Shown here: positions 55,129 through 63,536 of the stretch, one piece after another | Numbering within the stretch: position 1 is the first letter of the stretch | Layout: each line of letters starts with the position of its first letter | NCBI GenBank assembly: GCA_016706365.1 | Contig: JADJJU010000025.1 | Location: 62,001 to 126,000, forward strand | DNA: 64,000 nt | Direction: 5' to 3' | Origin: Saprospiraceae bacterium | GTDB lineage: Bacteria; Bacteroidota; Bacteroidia; Chitinophagales; Saprospiraceae | The notes under the pieces: generated by a model | Told to the model about the DNA's origin: nothing | Databases searched by the model: none | The model's input: only the letters and a program-made list of their open reading frames with translations | Made by a program: the position numbers and the translations under genes

Positions 55129-57438
55129 TCACTTTATCACCTTATAAGACCTATTCCATCCATCTCCTTCCAATCTCGCAATATAACTTCCTGCCGGCAG
55201 CGAAGATGTATCAAGCAAGCTTCCATTGCTGAGATAGCGCTGAAATTTAATCTGAGCTCCTGATATATGCAACAATCTCAGTGAAACATGAGAAATTTGA
55301 TCATTTCCCCAGGAGATTTTCAATTGATCTGCAACAGGATTTGGCGCTAAAACAAAATCTGTGAGAGGAATTTGAAAACCAGTTGTATTGCTAATGATTA
55401 ATGAATCAAATCGGAATTCAGTGGCTCTAAGATTAAGTCCTCCTCTTTTATTTCCGCAAACCATTTCAAGAAAACCATCTTCATTCAAATCAGCAAAGGC
55501 GCATTTTGCATCCCTGCCGAAATATAAATCCCTGATGGCATGATCTGCCGCTGGGAATGTATCAGACAAGTCCTCTGCATCATATTCATACAACAAAATG
55601 GACCCGTTGGCTGATCCGGTTAAAACATATTTGACGCCTCTTAAATACATTATTACCGGAGAGGATGCACCGCTGGTCTCAAAAGCTCCACGGGTAATAA
55701 TGTTGCCAAATCTTTCTACATTAGGTGCACTAATTACCGAGGCTACAAATAAGGGCTGACCGGAGGTTCCGACATTTTCAAAATAATTAATATTTCCGGC
55801 ATCTTCTCCAATTAGTAAATCAGGCAAACCATCATTATTTAAATCGACTACAAAGGGACTTGCCCTTCTTCCGATTGATATGTTTGCATACGGGTATTGC
55901 ACCGGTCCAAACTCCACCGGCTGGCCCTCAGCTGCGATATTTTCTGCATAGAATAATTTACCATGATAATCACCCACCAGTAAATCCATATCTCCATCCA
56001 TGTCCATATCTGCAAAATGCGGCACAAAATCAAAAGTGCCTCCTCCGATAACGGCGTATTGACTAAAGTCAAGAAAATCTTCATCGACTAGTTTAAATGC
56101 AGGTTGAGTGGCAGTTCCTACGTTTTCAAATAAATATAATCGGGAGGTATAAAATTCATCGGGCCTGAACTTTTCCCCTGCTGCAATGACTAAGTCCATC
56201 AGACCATCTCCATTATAGTCCAGAAAAGCGGGAGCGGATTTTGTCCCCACATCGATCATGTCCTCTGCCAGAAAATCCTGCTGCTTAAAAGTATAAACAG
56301 GTTGGTTGGCCGTGCCAGTGTTTTTGTAGAACCACACATTTTCGATATCCCTTCCATTGAAATTATCATTGGGTGCTGCTATTATATCCTTCAATCCATC
56401 ACCGTCAATATCCAAAAGATAGGCAGCAGGAAAATAAGGCAAATTTATTGGAACGTTATAACTCGGGAAAGAGGTATCCTGCTCCGTCATCCATGCACTA
56501 GCCAGGGTACCATGATTTTCCAGCAATACCATTCCTGCAAAACTGACATCCCCCAGCAGTAAATCAGGCAATCCATTTCCCGTAAAATCATCAACGGTGA
56601 GTGTAGAGCCGGCATGCCGGGAACCCTCTCCTGTTTCTCCATCTATATGGTCAGGATTATCATGCAGAGGAGAGTAGCAAGTATTCGGATCATCGCTAAG
56701 ATCGATTCTGATGGAAGCTCCGGATTCATAGAATTTACCCCAACAACTTTGATCCCGTACAAAGAGCAATGAATCAAGGCCATAACCTTGCTCTATCGAA
56801 TAGTTTTTATAAAAAGTGGCTACAAATCCTCCGTCATTGAATGTTATAATATCAAGATCACCATCTCCATCTATGTCGTAAATACCTGGAATATCGATAT
56901 TAAAAGAATACAATTGGAATACTTCTTTGGCTAAAGAATCCGGGGTAATTCTTTTCCTCACTATAAATAAATCTCTGGTGAGTTCAGACTGATCAGCCCA
57001 TGAAAGTGCATCAAATGCCAATTTATTGCCCTGCCATTTTCCACGAAAGGCACGAATACCATTTACTGTGTTTCCGGAGGCAGTAAAAATATCAGGAACT
57101 TCATCTCCATTGAAGTCTTTCAGCAAAACCCAGTCTTTTACGACCGGAAATAATGTTGTCAGTTCTTCCTGATGAAGATACTTTTCATCCCCTTCTTTTC
57201 CTGTATCAATAAAGGCCAGGGCTTTTCTTCCAATACGATCATAGATAAATAGGTCCGGCACGCCATCATTGTTGAGGTCAGCTTTGGAAAACTGAGGAGC
57301 ATTCAGTCCACCCACCCATGGTTGTTGCAAAGATTGACCGCCTGATTCGACCGGGATTTGCAATTCTTTTATATCCTGAGCTTGAAGATGAGCAGAAAAG
57401 ATGAAGAGTGTGAATATGTATAAGGTCCAAATTTTCAT
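55129..57438 (-). CDS. Secreted FG-GAP/VCBS-repeat protein with type A T9SS sorting domain
   Basis: 769 residues. Signal peptide ends HLQAQ. Six or more FG-GAP/VCBS-like repeats follow, with calcium-binding D-x-D/N-x-D-G motifs (DLNNDGVPDLFIYD, DFNGDEVPDIF, DIDGDGDLDII, DYNGDGLMDLVIA, DMDMDGDMDLLVGD, DLNNDGLPDLLIGE) forming a probable beta propeller. The last 75 residues are a type A (Por) sorting domain: LAPNPVADQLKIS, LPAGSYIARLEG, YKVIK. A near-identical copy of this domain lies at 38,465-38,698. Single gene on the minus strand, upstream of the cytochrome operon but probably separate. Substrate unknown. Confidence 0.88.
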   Translation of the reverse strand: MKIWTLYIFTLFIFSAHLQAQDIKELQIPVESGGQSLQQPWVGGLNAPQFSKADLNNDGVPDLFIYDRIGRKALAFIDTGKEGDEKYLHQEELTTLFPVVKDWVLLKDFNGDEVPDIFTASGNTVNGIRAFRGKWQGNKLAFDALSWADQSELTRDLFIVRKRITPDSLAKEVFQLYSFNIDIPGIYDIDGDGDLDIITFNDGGFVATFYKNYSIEQGYGLDSLLFVRDQSCWGKFYESGASIRIDLSDDPNTCYSPLHDNPDHIDGETGEGSRHAGSTLTVDDFTGNGLPDLLLGDVSFAGMVLLENHGTLASAWMTEQDTSFPSYNVPINLPYFPAAYLLDIDGDGLKDIIAAPNDNFNGRDIENVWFYKNTGTANQPVYTFKQQDFLAEDMIDVGTKSAPAFLDYNGDGLMDLVIAAGEKFRPDEFYTSRLYLFENVGTATQPAFKLVDEDFLDFSQYAVIGGGTFDFVPHFADMDMDGDMDLLVGDYHGKLFYAENIAAEGQPVEFGPVQYPYANISIGRRASPFVVDLNNDGLPDLLIGEDAGNINYFENVGTSGQPLFVASVISAPNVERFGNIITRGAFETSGASSPVIMYLRGVKYVLTGSANGSILLYEYDAEDLSDTFPAADHAIRDLYFGRDAKCAFADLNEDGFLEMVCGNKRGGLNLRATEFRFDSLIISNTTGFQIPLTDFVLAPNPVADQLKISWGNDQISHVSLRLLHISGAQIKFQRYLSNGSLLDTSSLPAGSYIARLEGDGWNRSYKVIK

Positions 57439-57681
57439 AAATAGTATTACTTAGATTCTGTTGACTAACATTTTATTTTTCGAATCCGTTTGATTCTGCA
57501 AATATTAAAACAAATATACTTCAAATTGCCTGTTACTCTGAGCCTTCTTCCTCCATCATCCATGTTCTGCCTTCTGGCTTTTAACTTATGCCTTTACCTT
57601 CTGACATCTGACTTTAAGAAAAACATCTCATTTACTATACGCAGATTTTAACCATTAGGCTGTCAGACTGTTATTTTAGCT

Positions 57682-57834
57682 GTGGAAAAAAAGTACAAAA
57701 AACCATATTTGCCTGAAAAGAATTGTCATGTTTGTAACCGAGCTTTTTATTGGAGAAAGAAATGGGAAAAAAACTGGGAGCTGGTAAAATATTGCAGCGA
57801 AAAATGCAGAAAAAATAAATCAAATGCCGAATAA
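57682..57834 (+). CDS. DUF2256-family zinc-ribbon microprotein
   Basis: 50 residues, start GTG. The pattern [28 protein letters not shown] is the hallmark of DUF2256, small proteins with two CxxC-type pairs (CHVC and CSEKC) that should bind one zinc. Its stop overlaps the next ATG (57,824) by 11 bases, so it is coupled to oxidase subunit III. Function of the family is unknown. Confidence 0.85.
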   Translation: MEKKYKKPYLPEKNCHVCNRAFYWRKKWEKNWELVKYCSEKCRKNKSNAE

Positions 57835-58444
57835 AAAGCCGGCTGATCAGGCCGAATCATCTTACTCGATGGGAATCCATCCACAATATGTACTGGTGGT
57901 TATGCTCCTGTTTGGAATTACAGCTATGTTTCTGAGCTGTACAATAGCTTATGTTTATACCCGACTTCAACATGGGGCACCATCCATGAAGCTGCCTCTT
58001 ATATTCTTATTTAATACCTTGATTTTAATAGGAAGTTCAGCTACACTTAAATGGGCATCCAATGCATACAAGAAAGACAGAACACAGGATTATAAGACAG
58101 CTTTATTGGCAACACTGATCTTATCATTTGTTTTTTTAATCGCCCAGTTATATGGTTGGAAAATGCTGTTTGATCAGAATATTACCATCAATAATGATAA
58201 TTCTACATCATATTTATATGTCATCTCTGCTTTACATTTCTTACACGTGATGGCTGGTCTTCCGTTCCTAACTCAATTTTATTTTTCAGCACGAAAGCGA
58301 ATGGTTGAGCCGGTTTCTGTATTAGTCTATTTCAGTGACCCTGCAAAAAGAATGCGTCTCAGATTGCTCACCTGGTACTGGCATTTTCTGGATATTCTGT
58401 GGATTTACCTGATCATTTTCTTTTTCGTCAACGCCTGGCTTTAA
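57824..58444 (+). CDS. Haem-copper oxidase subunit III (CoxC/CtaE family)
   Basis: 206 residues with five predicted helices (about 24-46, 62-80, 95-113, 131-152, 180-204). Typical subunit III features are [10 protein letters not shown] and, near the end, [19 protein letters not shown]. It supports proton uptake and stability of cytochrome oxidase at the inner membrane. No subunit I or II is nearby, so this is a stand-alone copy, preceded by the DUF2256 gene. A short AGCCC...GGGCT inverted repeat at about 58,472-58,499 may end transcription (weak). Confidence 0.85.
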   Translation: MPNKKPADQAESSYSMGIHPQYVLVVMLLFGITAMFLSCTIAYVYTRLQHGAPSMKLPLIFLFNTLILIGSSATLKWASNAYKKDRTQDYKTALLATLILSFVFLIAQLYGWKMLFDQNITINNDNSTSYLYVISALHFLHVMAGLPFLTQFYFSARKRMVEPVSVLVYFSDPAKRMRLRLLTWYWHFLDILWIYLIIFFFVNAWL

Positions 58445-58566
58445 CTATTTAAAAAACCCTGGTACAGAAAAGCCCCCAACAATGATAAAATCAAGGGCTC
58501 ATGAAAAATTAACAGTTTAAAAACAATATTTAGGGGATTGGTAGTAAGGCCCACGTAAGTACTTCT

Positions 58567-58574
58567 TATATTTG
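58567..58574 (+). promoter_or_regulatory. Candidate -7 box for purL
   Basis: TATATTTG fits TAnnTTTG and lies 29 bases before the purL ATG. No well-placed -33 element was found. Confidence 0.35.
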
Positions 58575-58603
58575 CAGCTTTATTAATAAATGCCCCCTAC
58601 AAC

Positions 58604-59023
58604 ATGCTCGTAGCAGACCCGGCTGTCACCGTTGAAACTGCAAAAAATCTGGGACTTACGTCTGATGAATATACCAGGATCACTGAGATACTAGGTAGAG
58701 TGCCCAACTTCACGGAGCTGAGTATTTTTTCGGTCATGTGGTCAGAACATTGCTCTTACAAGAATTCTATAAAATATCTTAAGACTCTTCCCCGCAATGG
58801 AGAATGCATGCTGGTTGCTGCAGGTGAAGAGAATGCGGGCCTGGTAGATATAGGTGGCGGGCTTGCCTGCGCTTTCAAGATTGAATCACATAATCACCCC
58901 AGTGCCATTGAACCATATCAGGGAGCTGCTACAGGAGTAGGTGGAATTCACCGCGATATTTTTTACGATGGGTGCCAGACCGATTGCAGCTTTGAATTCA
59001 CTGCGGTTCGGAAACCTGGATGA
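58604..59023 (+). CDS. purL: Phosphoribosylformylglycinamidine synthase II, N-terminal fragment
   Basis: First of three frames of purL (FGAM synthase, ATP-dependent step 4 of purine synthesis). It includes [36 protein letters not shown] and [14 protein letters not shown]. The native frame leaves at a T-run (58,959-58,964) with six T where five would keep the frame, after which FYDGCQTDC is false. Joined, the three fragments give 744 residues, the usual length of the small PurL that works with PurS and PurQ. Confidence 0.9.
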   Translation: MLVADPAVTVETAKNLGLTSDEYTRITEILGRVPNFTELSIFSVMWSEHCSYKNSIKYLKTLPRNGECMLVAAGEENAGLVDIGGGLACAFKIESHNHPSAIEPYQGAATGVGGIHRDIFYDGCQTDCSFEFTAVRKPG

Positions 59024-60344
59024 ACCCCGAATGAAAGCTTTGGTCAGAGGAGTAGTGAAGGGAATCGGAGATTACGGTAACTGCCTGGGTGTTCCAACAG
59101 TAGCAGGAGAAGTTTATTTCAATGATTGTTACAATCAAAATATATTAGTCAATGCCATGTCAGTGGGTATTGTCAGAGTCGGGGAGACTATGTCGGCCTG
59201 TGCCGATGGTCCCGGAAATCCTGTATTTATCGTAGGATCGGCAACAGGTAAAGATGGTATTCACGGAGCTACATTCGCATCCGCGGATTTGACGGAAGAT
59301 TCAGCCGAAGATCTTCCGGCAGTTCAGGTAGGAGATCCATTCCAGGAAAAATTGCTCTTAGAAGCATCCCTTGAAGCCATCAAGACAGGTGCATTGGTAG
59401 GCATGCAGGATATGGGAGCTGCCGGTATCACCTGCTCCACATCCGAAATGAGTGCAAAAAGCGGTACCGGAATGATTATTGACCTGAGCAAAGTTCCTAC
59501 CCGCCAAAGAAATATGAAACCTTTTGAGATTCTGCTTTCTGAAAGCCAGGAAAGAATGCTCATAGTTTGCAAAAAAGGCATGGAAGCCCCATTGCTGAAA
59601 GTATTTGAAAAATGGGATTTGGAATGTGAAGAAATCGGAGTAGTTACAGATACAGGCCGACTTGAGTTCTATTATGAAGGAGTAAAAGTTGCGGATGTTC
59701 CTGCTGAACCTTTAGTTTTAGGTGGCGGGGCACCCGTTTATGACAGAGAATACAAGGAACCTGCTTATTTAAAAGATATTAAATCTGTGGATCTTGCCAC
59801 TTATGCTCAGCCTACAGATTATATCAAAGCTGCTGAAACGGTATTTTCTTCGCTGAATATAGTGTCGAAGAAGTGGATTTTTGAGCAATATGATTCAATG
59901 GTCCGTACGAATAATATGAGTACCAATAATCCTACTGATGCTGCCATTATCAGGATTAAAGGGACTGATAAGGCATTGGCAGTAACCGTAGATTGCAATT
60001 CAACCTACGTTCATGCAAATCCTTACAAAGGTGCCATGATTGCTGTAGCTGAAGCTGCGAGAAATATTGCCTGCTCGGGAGGAAAGCCATTAGCCGTGAC
60101 GAATAATCTAAATTTTGGCAATCCTTACAATCCTGAAGTTTACTGGCAATTTGTTTATGCTGTCAAAGGCATGGGTGATGCATGCAGGCATTTCAACACT
60201 CCTGTTACTGGTGGAAATGTTTCGTTTTATAATCAATCAGTAATCCAGGACAGAGTGGAGCCGGTATACCCTACTCCGACTATAGGAATGATTGGATTGG
60301 TAGATAATAAAGAAAATGTGATCTCCATTCCTTTCAAAAAATGA
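58941..60344 (+). CDS. purL: Phosphoribosylformylglycinamidine synthase II, central fragment
   Basis: Carries the catalytic core: native from about [14 protein letters not shown], with [36 protein letters not shown], the second half beginning near [11 protein letters not shown], and TNNLNFGNP...[11 protein letters not shown]. The first seven residues are out of frame. It ends falsely at IPFKK because an A-run at 60,336-60,341 has six A instead of five; with one fewer it continues [16 protein letters not shown]. Confidence 0.9.
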   Translation: MEFTAIFFTMGARPIAALNSLRFGNLDEPRMKALVRGVVKGIGDYGNCLGVPTVAGEVYFNDCYNQNILVNAMSVGIVRVGETMSACADGPGNPVFIVGSATGKDGIHGATFASADLTEDSAEDLPAVQVGDPFQEKLLLEASLEAIKTGALVGMQDMGAAGITCSTSEMSAKSGTGMIIDLSKVPTRQRNMKPFEILLSESQERMLIVCKKGMEAPLLKVFEKWDLECEEIGVVTDTGRLEFYYEGVKVADVPAEPLVLGGGAPVYDREYKEPAYLKDIKSVDLATYAQPTDYIKAAETVFSSLNIVSKKWIFEQYDSMVRTNNMSTNNPTDAAIIRIKGTDKALAVTVDCNSTYVHANPYKGAMIAVAEAARNIACSGGKPLAVTNNLNFGNPYNPEVYWQFVYAVKGMGDACRHFNTPVTGGNVSFYNQSVIQDRVEPVYPTPTIGMIGLVDNKENVISIPFKK

Positions 60345-60402
60345 TGGAGATACTATTATCCTGCTTGGACATGTAACTAATGATATCAGTTCATCAGAAT
60401 AT

Positions 60403-60840
60403 GTGAAAAGAGTCCACAATCTGCAGCTTTCTGAAGCGCCTTATTTTGATCTAAATGCAGAAAGCGCCTTAATTAAAAGTTTAGAACAATTGGCAGATGC
60501 GAAGATGCTTCAAAGTGCACACGATATTTCAGAAGGTGGTTTGCTCGCTTGCTTATTTGAGAAAGCTTTAGCATCAGATTCATTAGGATTTGATATTCAG
60601 ACATATAAGAACATTAGAAAAGATGCGTTTCTATTTGGTGAAGGACAGGGAAGAGTTGTGGTGAGTGTTGGAACAAGTCAGGTACAATCAGTGTTAGACA
60701 TTGCGAAAAATAATCACGTTCCTGCACAGATCATAGGTACAGTGCAGAAAACGGGTTTAAAAATAGATTCGGAAGAGTTCGGCCCGATAGAGAAATGGGC
60801 CGATATTTATTATTCAACATTAGGTGAAAAATTAAATTAA
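60403..60840 (+). CDS. purL: Phosphoribosylformylglycinamidine synthase II, C-terminal fragment
   Basis: Last part of purL, native from 60,342 and not only from the first start-like codon at 60,403. Contains AHDISEGGLLACLFEKAL and FGEGQGRVVVSV, the usual end of the protein. It is 10 bases before the thioredoxin-family gene. A complete C-terminus argues against real decay. Confidence 0.88.
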   Translation: MKRVHNLQLSEAPYFDLNAESALIKSLEQLADAKMLQSAHDISEGGLLACLFEKALASDSLGFDIQTYKNIRKDAFLFGEGQGRVVVSVGTSQVQSVLDIAKNNHVPAQIIGTVQKTGLKIDSEEFGPIEKWADIYYSTLGEKLN

Positions 60841-60850
60841 CAGGAAGTTT

Positions 60851-61981
60851 ATGAAATCAACAACATTGAAGCTGGCATCCATTCTCGCTTTCGGGATAGT
60901 ATGGTTATATGCTGCATGCGGATCAACAAATGCTCAGAAAGGAGTAAAAATCAATGGTGAAATATCCGGTGCACAGGGCACGGAGATCATTTTGGACAAA
61001 ATCAACGGAGACAATTCTTCAAAAAATGTATCCACAGGAAAAGCAGATGACAAAGGCAAATTCACTTTGAATGTTGCTGATAGCTTATTTTCAGAAGGTA
61101 TTTACCTATTGAGAGTTGGGGCAAAAAATGCTATGTTAGTTTTTGATGGAAAAGAAAAAGATGTTACCATCAAAGGTGATGCAGGAACATTGGATAGATT
61201 TCAATATACCGTAGAAGGTTCGAAAGCAGCTTCAGAATACGTTTCTGCTTTGCAACTTGCTATTAATTCACAAGGCAATCTTGCTGAAATCAAAAAAAGA
61301 GCTGAATCAGCAGAAAATCCTATCGTTGGAATGCAGATTGTTCTTCAGGGAATTGGCCCTAATGCTGAAACTATGAGTATAGTAAATACAGCTTATGAAA
61401 GAGTTAAGAAAGAGCGTCCTCAATCTGAATACACACCTTTATATGGAAGTGTAATTCAGCAATACACCCAGCAGATCGCAATGACCCAGGCTATGGATGT
61501 TATTCAGGTAGGTCAACCTGCTCCGGATATCAAACTTTCAAGTCCTGATGGAAAATCATACTCTCTTTCTTCATTGAAGGGTAAAGTTGTACTTCTTGAT
61601 TTCTGGGCTTCCTGGTGCGGTCCTTGCCGTAAAGCGAATCCTCATGTTGTGGAGACCTACCATAGATATAAAGATAAAGGATTCACTGTATTCTCAGTTT
61701 CTCTGGATGGATTGGATGAAGGAACCAGATCAAGACTTGCAGGTGATGCAACTCAACTTGAGGCTCAACTTGAGAATCAAAAGAAACGTTGGGTAGATGC
61801 TATCGCAAAAGATCAGCTTGCCTGGGAATACCACGTAAGTGATCTTAAAAAATGGGATTGTGCTCCAGCCAAAGATTATGGTGTGAGAGGTATTCCAAGA
61901 ACTTTCCTGATCGACAAAGAAGGAAAAATTGCTGCGATTAATCCTCGCGCACTGGAGTCAGAACTTCAGAAACTTTTGTAA
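60851..61981 (+). CDS. TlpA/ResA-like thioredoxin-fold lipoprotein
   Basis: 376 residues. The N-terminal signal has a possible, weak lipobox (YAAC, Cys about 23). A DUF4369-like beta domain (about 33-125: INGEISGAQGTEIILDKING) and a helical linker precede a thioredoxin-fold domain (about 220-376) with WCGPC at 255-259 and a cis-proline-type GIPRTFLID. In Bacteroidota such proteins reduce disulfides outside the inner membrane, for example apocytochrome CxxCH cysteines. That fits the cytochrome genes in the window but is an inference. An insertion of about 25 residues (RLAGDATQLEAQLENQ) lies between the core strands. Confidence 0.85.
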   Translation: MKSTTLKLASILAFGIVWLYAACGSTNAQKGVKINGEISGAQGTEIILDKINGDNSSKNVSTGKADDKGKFTLNVADSLFSEGIYLLRVGAKNAMLVFDGKEKDVTIKGDAGTLDRFQYTVEGSKAASEYVSALQLAINSQGNLAEIKKRAESAENPIVGMQIVLQGIGPNAETMSIVNTAYERVKKERPQSEYTPLYGSVIQQYTQQIAMTQAMDVIQVGQPAPDIKLSSPDGKSYSLSSLKGKVVLLDFWASWCGPCRKANPHVVETYHRYKDKGFTVFSVSLDGLDEGTRSRLAGDATQLEAQLENQKKRWVDAIAKDQLAWEYHVSDLKKWDCAPAKDYGVRGIPRTFLIDKEGKIAAINPRALESELQKLL

Positions 61982-62004
61982 TAAGAACCAATGTTAAATA
62001 AGGA

Positions 62005-62036
62005 AGCCCGCAGCAATTTGTTGCGGGCTTTTTTTA
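62005..62036 (+). terminator. Rho-independent terminator after the thioredoxin-like gene
   Basis: AGCCCGCA (62,005-62,012) pairs with TGCGGGCT (62,022-62,029), followed by eight T. It begins 24 bases after the stop and is the clearest terminator in the window. Confidence 0.92.
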
Positions 62037-62068
62037 TGGAGTTTATAAATGGCTGCTCAGTGTGGTAA

Positions 62069-62186
62069 GGTGATGTCCCGACTGCGTCGGGGTGATGTCT
62101 TCTTTTGGCTATGCCTCAGAAGGTGATGTCTTTTTGTTTTCTTCAGCTATGCTGAGAGCAAAAGGTGATGTGCAAGCGGAGCTTGC
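62069..62186 (+). repeat. Array of different hairpins joined by GGTGATGTC linkers (array 2)
   Basis: Linkers GGTGATGT at 62,069, 62,091, 62,122 and 62,164. The hairpins between them are unrelated in sequence: CCCGAC-TGC-GTCGGG (62,077-62,091); arms CTTCT/AGAAG with inner GGC-TAT-GCC (62,099-62,122); arms CTTTT/AAAAG with inner TCAGC-TAT-GCTGA (62,130-62,164); GCAAGC-GGA-GCTTGC (62,172-62,186). Three-base loops dominate. As in array 1, the linker C and G close each stem. It sits just after the terminator at 62,005, in the same orientation as the upstream gene. The rest of 61,982-62,314 shows no gene. Confidence 0.82.
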
Positions 62187-62314
62187 GATTGAGTGGCGGG
62201 TTTGGGTTTGGGTCTGTGGGAATTGTAGAGTTATGAATTTGCATGATATATAAGATACACATGTTATCCTTTATTGCGCAAAAGTGGATATCACCTGCAA
62301 TGAAAAAATCACTT

Positions 62315-62815
62315 TCATAACATTTCATCATCTCGGCTTATCAACCCTCTAATTTTCTTTTTTGCAATTTCTACTTTATTATGGAGTGTTCTGAAATAGT
62401 CTGATGCGTTGGGATTTTGTGAACCACTAAGGAGCTGCCCAGAAGATTTAAGCTTATCGAGCCAATTTTCACTGTACTTATAAAGTTCATCATCCTCACT
62501 ATATATAAAATTGGGATTGTCGTGGGTGATGAAAATCATCTTTTGCTCCTTATTTCCTGCAAGTATGATGTTGTTGGTATGTAACACTCTATTATTGTAA
62601 AGAGTTAGCGAGCCTCCATTGGAACCCGTTTTTTTGCATTGCTCTGCCATGAGTACGCAGTTGGATATGACAGACTCTATATGAGTAATAAGAGAGGCTG
62701 CATCTTCCGGATTTTTAAAGGCACGTAACTCCAATAAAAAATGATTTGTTGAGTGGTGTCCCAAATATTGGGATTCCAGATTTCTTCTGTAGTGACTGCT
62801 GAATACAGATTCCAT
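62315..62815 (-). CDS. HTH regulator, C-terminal fragment (frameshifted)
   Basis: The second frame of the gene that starts at 63,339, native from about ELRAFKNPEDAASLITHIESV. The remaining 150 residues (HTNNIILAGNKEQKMIFITHDNP, WLDKLKSSGQLLSGS) match no family I recognise and may sense a ligand. A missing G near 62,731 (CC on the plus strand where CCC would restore the frame) separates the two parts. The first 26 or so residues of this ORF are out of frame. Confidence 0.65.
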   Translation of the reverse strand: MESVFSSHYRRNLESQYLGHHSTNHFLLELRAFKNPEDAASLITHIESVISNCVLMAEQCKKTGSNGGSLTLYNNRVLHTNNIILAGNKEQKMIFITHDNPNFIYSEDDELYKYSENWLDKLKSSGQLLSGSQNPNASDYFRTLHNKVEIAKKKIRGLISRDDEML

Positions 62816-63339
62816 ATTTCCATCATTAATTCTTGCTGATATTCAGAAAGCAAAGACATACTGAAAGGTATATCTGTGTGAAACCCCGGGAGATTCCATG
62901 AAAATCTGGCAAATGTATAAATCTTAAAAGCTCCTAACATGGGATTCATAAAATAGTATAACCCGGGAACTTCTCTTGTGGCATATCTAATTTGATGATC
63001 CGGAATTGATTGCAGTTTTTTAATCCATCCAATCAATTGTTGCAAATAAGATTCAATGCCTAACACTGGCTGGTGCCACGATAATAATCTGACTTGTGCA
63101 ATTTGAGATTTATCATAAATCCATTCATCGATAGAAATATTGAAATGCTTTGCCAGCATAACCAGTTCTCCTATTGTAAAAGAGGAATGAGAGCTGAGTC
63201 TTTTATATAAAACACTATTTGTGATTCCAATAGAAGACGCAAGCTCAGATTTTGCGTGGCGGTCTCGGCCTAGCCTTGATTGAATAATTTCCACAAGACG
63301 AACATGTAAAGTATGATTCCATTCTGCCGCTGTATTCAT
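62677..63339 (-). CDS. HTH transcriptional regulator, N-terminal part
   Basis: ATG at 63,339 (MNTAAEWNHTLHVRL) is preferred over an upstream frame reaching 63,408. A helix-turn-helix lies at about 26-72 (AKSELASSIGITNSVLYKRLSS, then FTIGELVMLAKHFNISIDEW), of the XRE/BetR-like kind common in Bacteroidota. After IIFYW the frame is lost near 62,731 and the last 19 residues are false. Corrected, the protein has about 340 residues. It is divergent from the gene at 63,537 and could control it (inference). Confidence 0.7.
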   Translation of the reverse strand: MNTAAEWNHTLHVRLVEIIQSRLGRDRHAKSELASSIGITNSVLYKRLSSHSSFTIGELVMLAKHFNISIDEWIYDKSQIAQVRLLSWHQPVLGIESYLQQLIGWIKKLQSIPDHQIRYATREVPGLYYFMNPMLGAFKIYTFARFSWNLPGFHTDIPFSMSLLSEYQQELMMEIWNLYSAVTTEEIWNPNIWDTTQQIIFYWSYVPLKIRKMQPLLLLI

Positions 63340-63468
63340 TTGAAAATGTTTAGAGTCAAAAGTATGAATAGCTATCGGATTTAAATATAAATATAGAATA
63401 TTAGACATATTGTAATATTTAAATATGTTTTAATTATTATAATTTCATACAATTATACAATATAGCAC

Positions 63469-63476
63469 TATCTTTG
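63469..63476 (+). promoter_or_regulatory. Candidate -7 box for the secreted protein at 63,537
   Basis: TATCTTTG fits TAnnTTTG, 60 bases before the ATG. The -33 element is not obvious in this very AT-rich gap. Confidence 0.35.
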
Positions 63477-63480
63477 ATAA

Positions 63481-63506
63481 TAATATTGAACGATATGGCA
63501 ATATTA
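63481..63506. promoter_or_regulatory. Palindrome in the divergent promoter region
   Basis: TAATATTG (63,481-63,488) and CAATATTA (63,499-63,506) form a perfect 8-bp inverted repeat with a 10-base centre, directly after the candidate -7 box. Its centre-to-centre spacing would suit a dimeric regulator, possibly the divergent HTH protein. Confidence 0.35.
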
Positions 63507-63536
63507 ATTTAATTAATTTCTTAAATCTTATTTAAC

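Noticed and set aside
58941..58970. Programmed ribosomal frameshifting in purL
   Set aside because: The site is a plain T6 run with an inserted base and no slippery-site context or stimulatory structure, and a second insertion of the same kind occurs 1.4 kb later.
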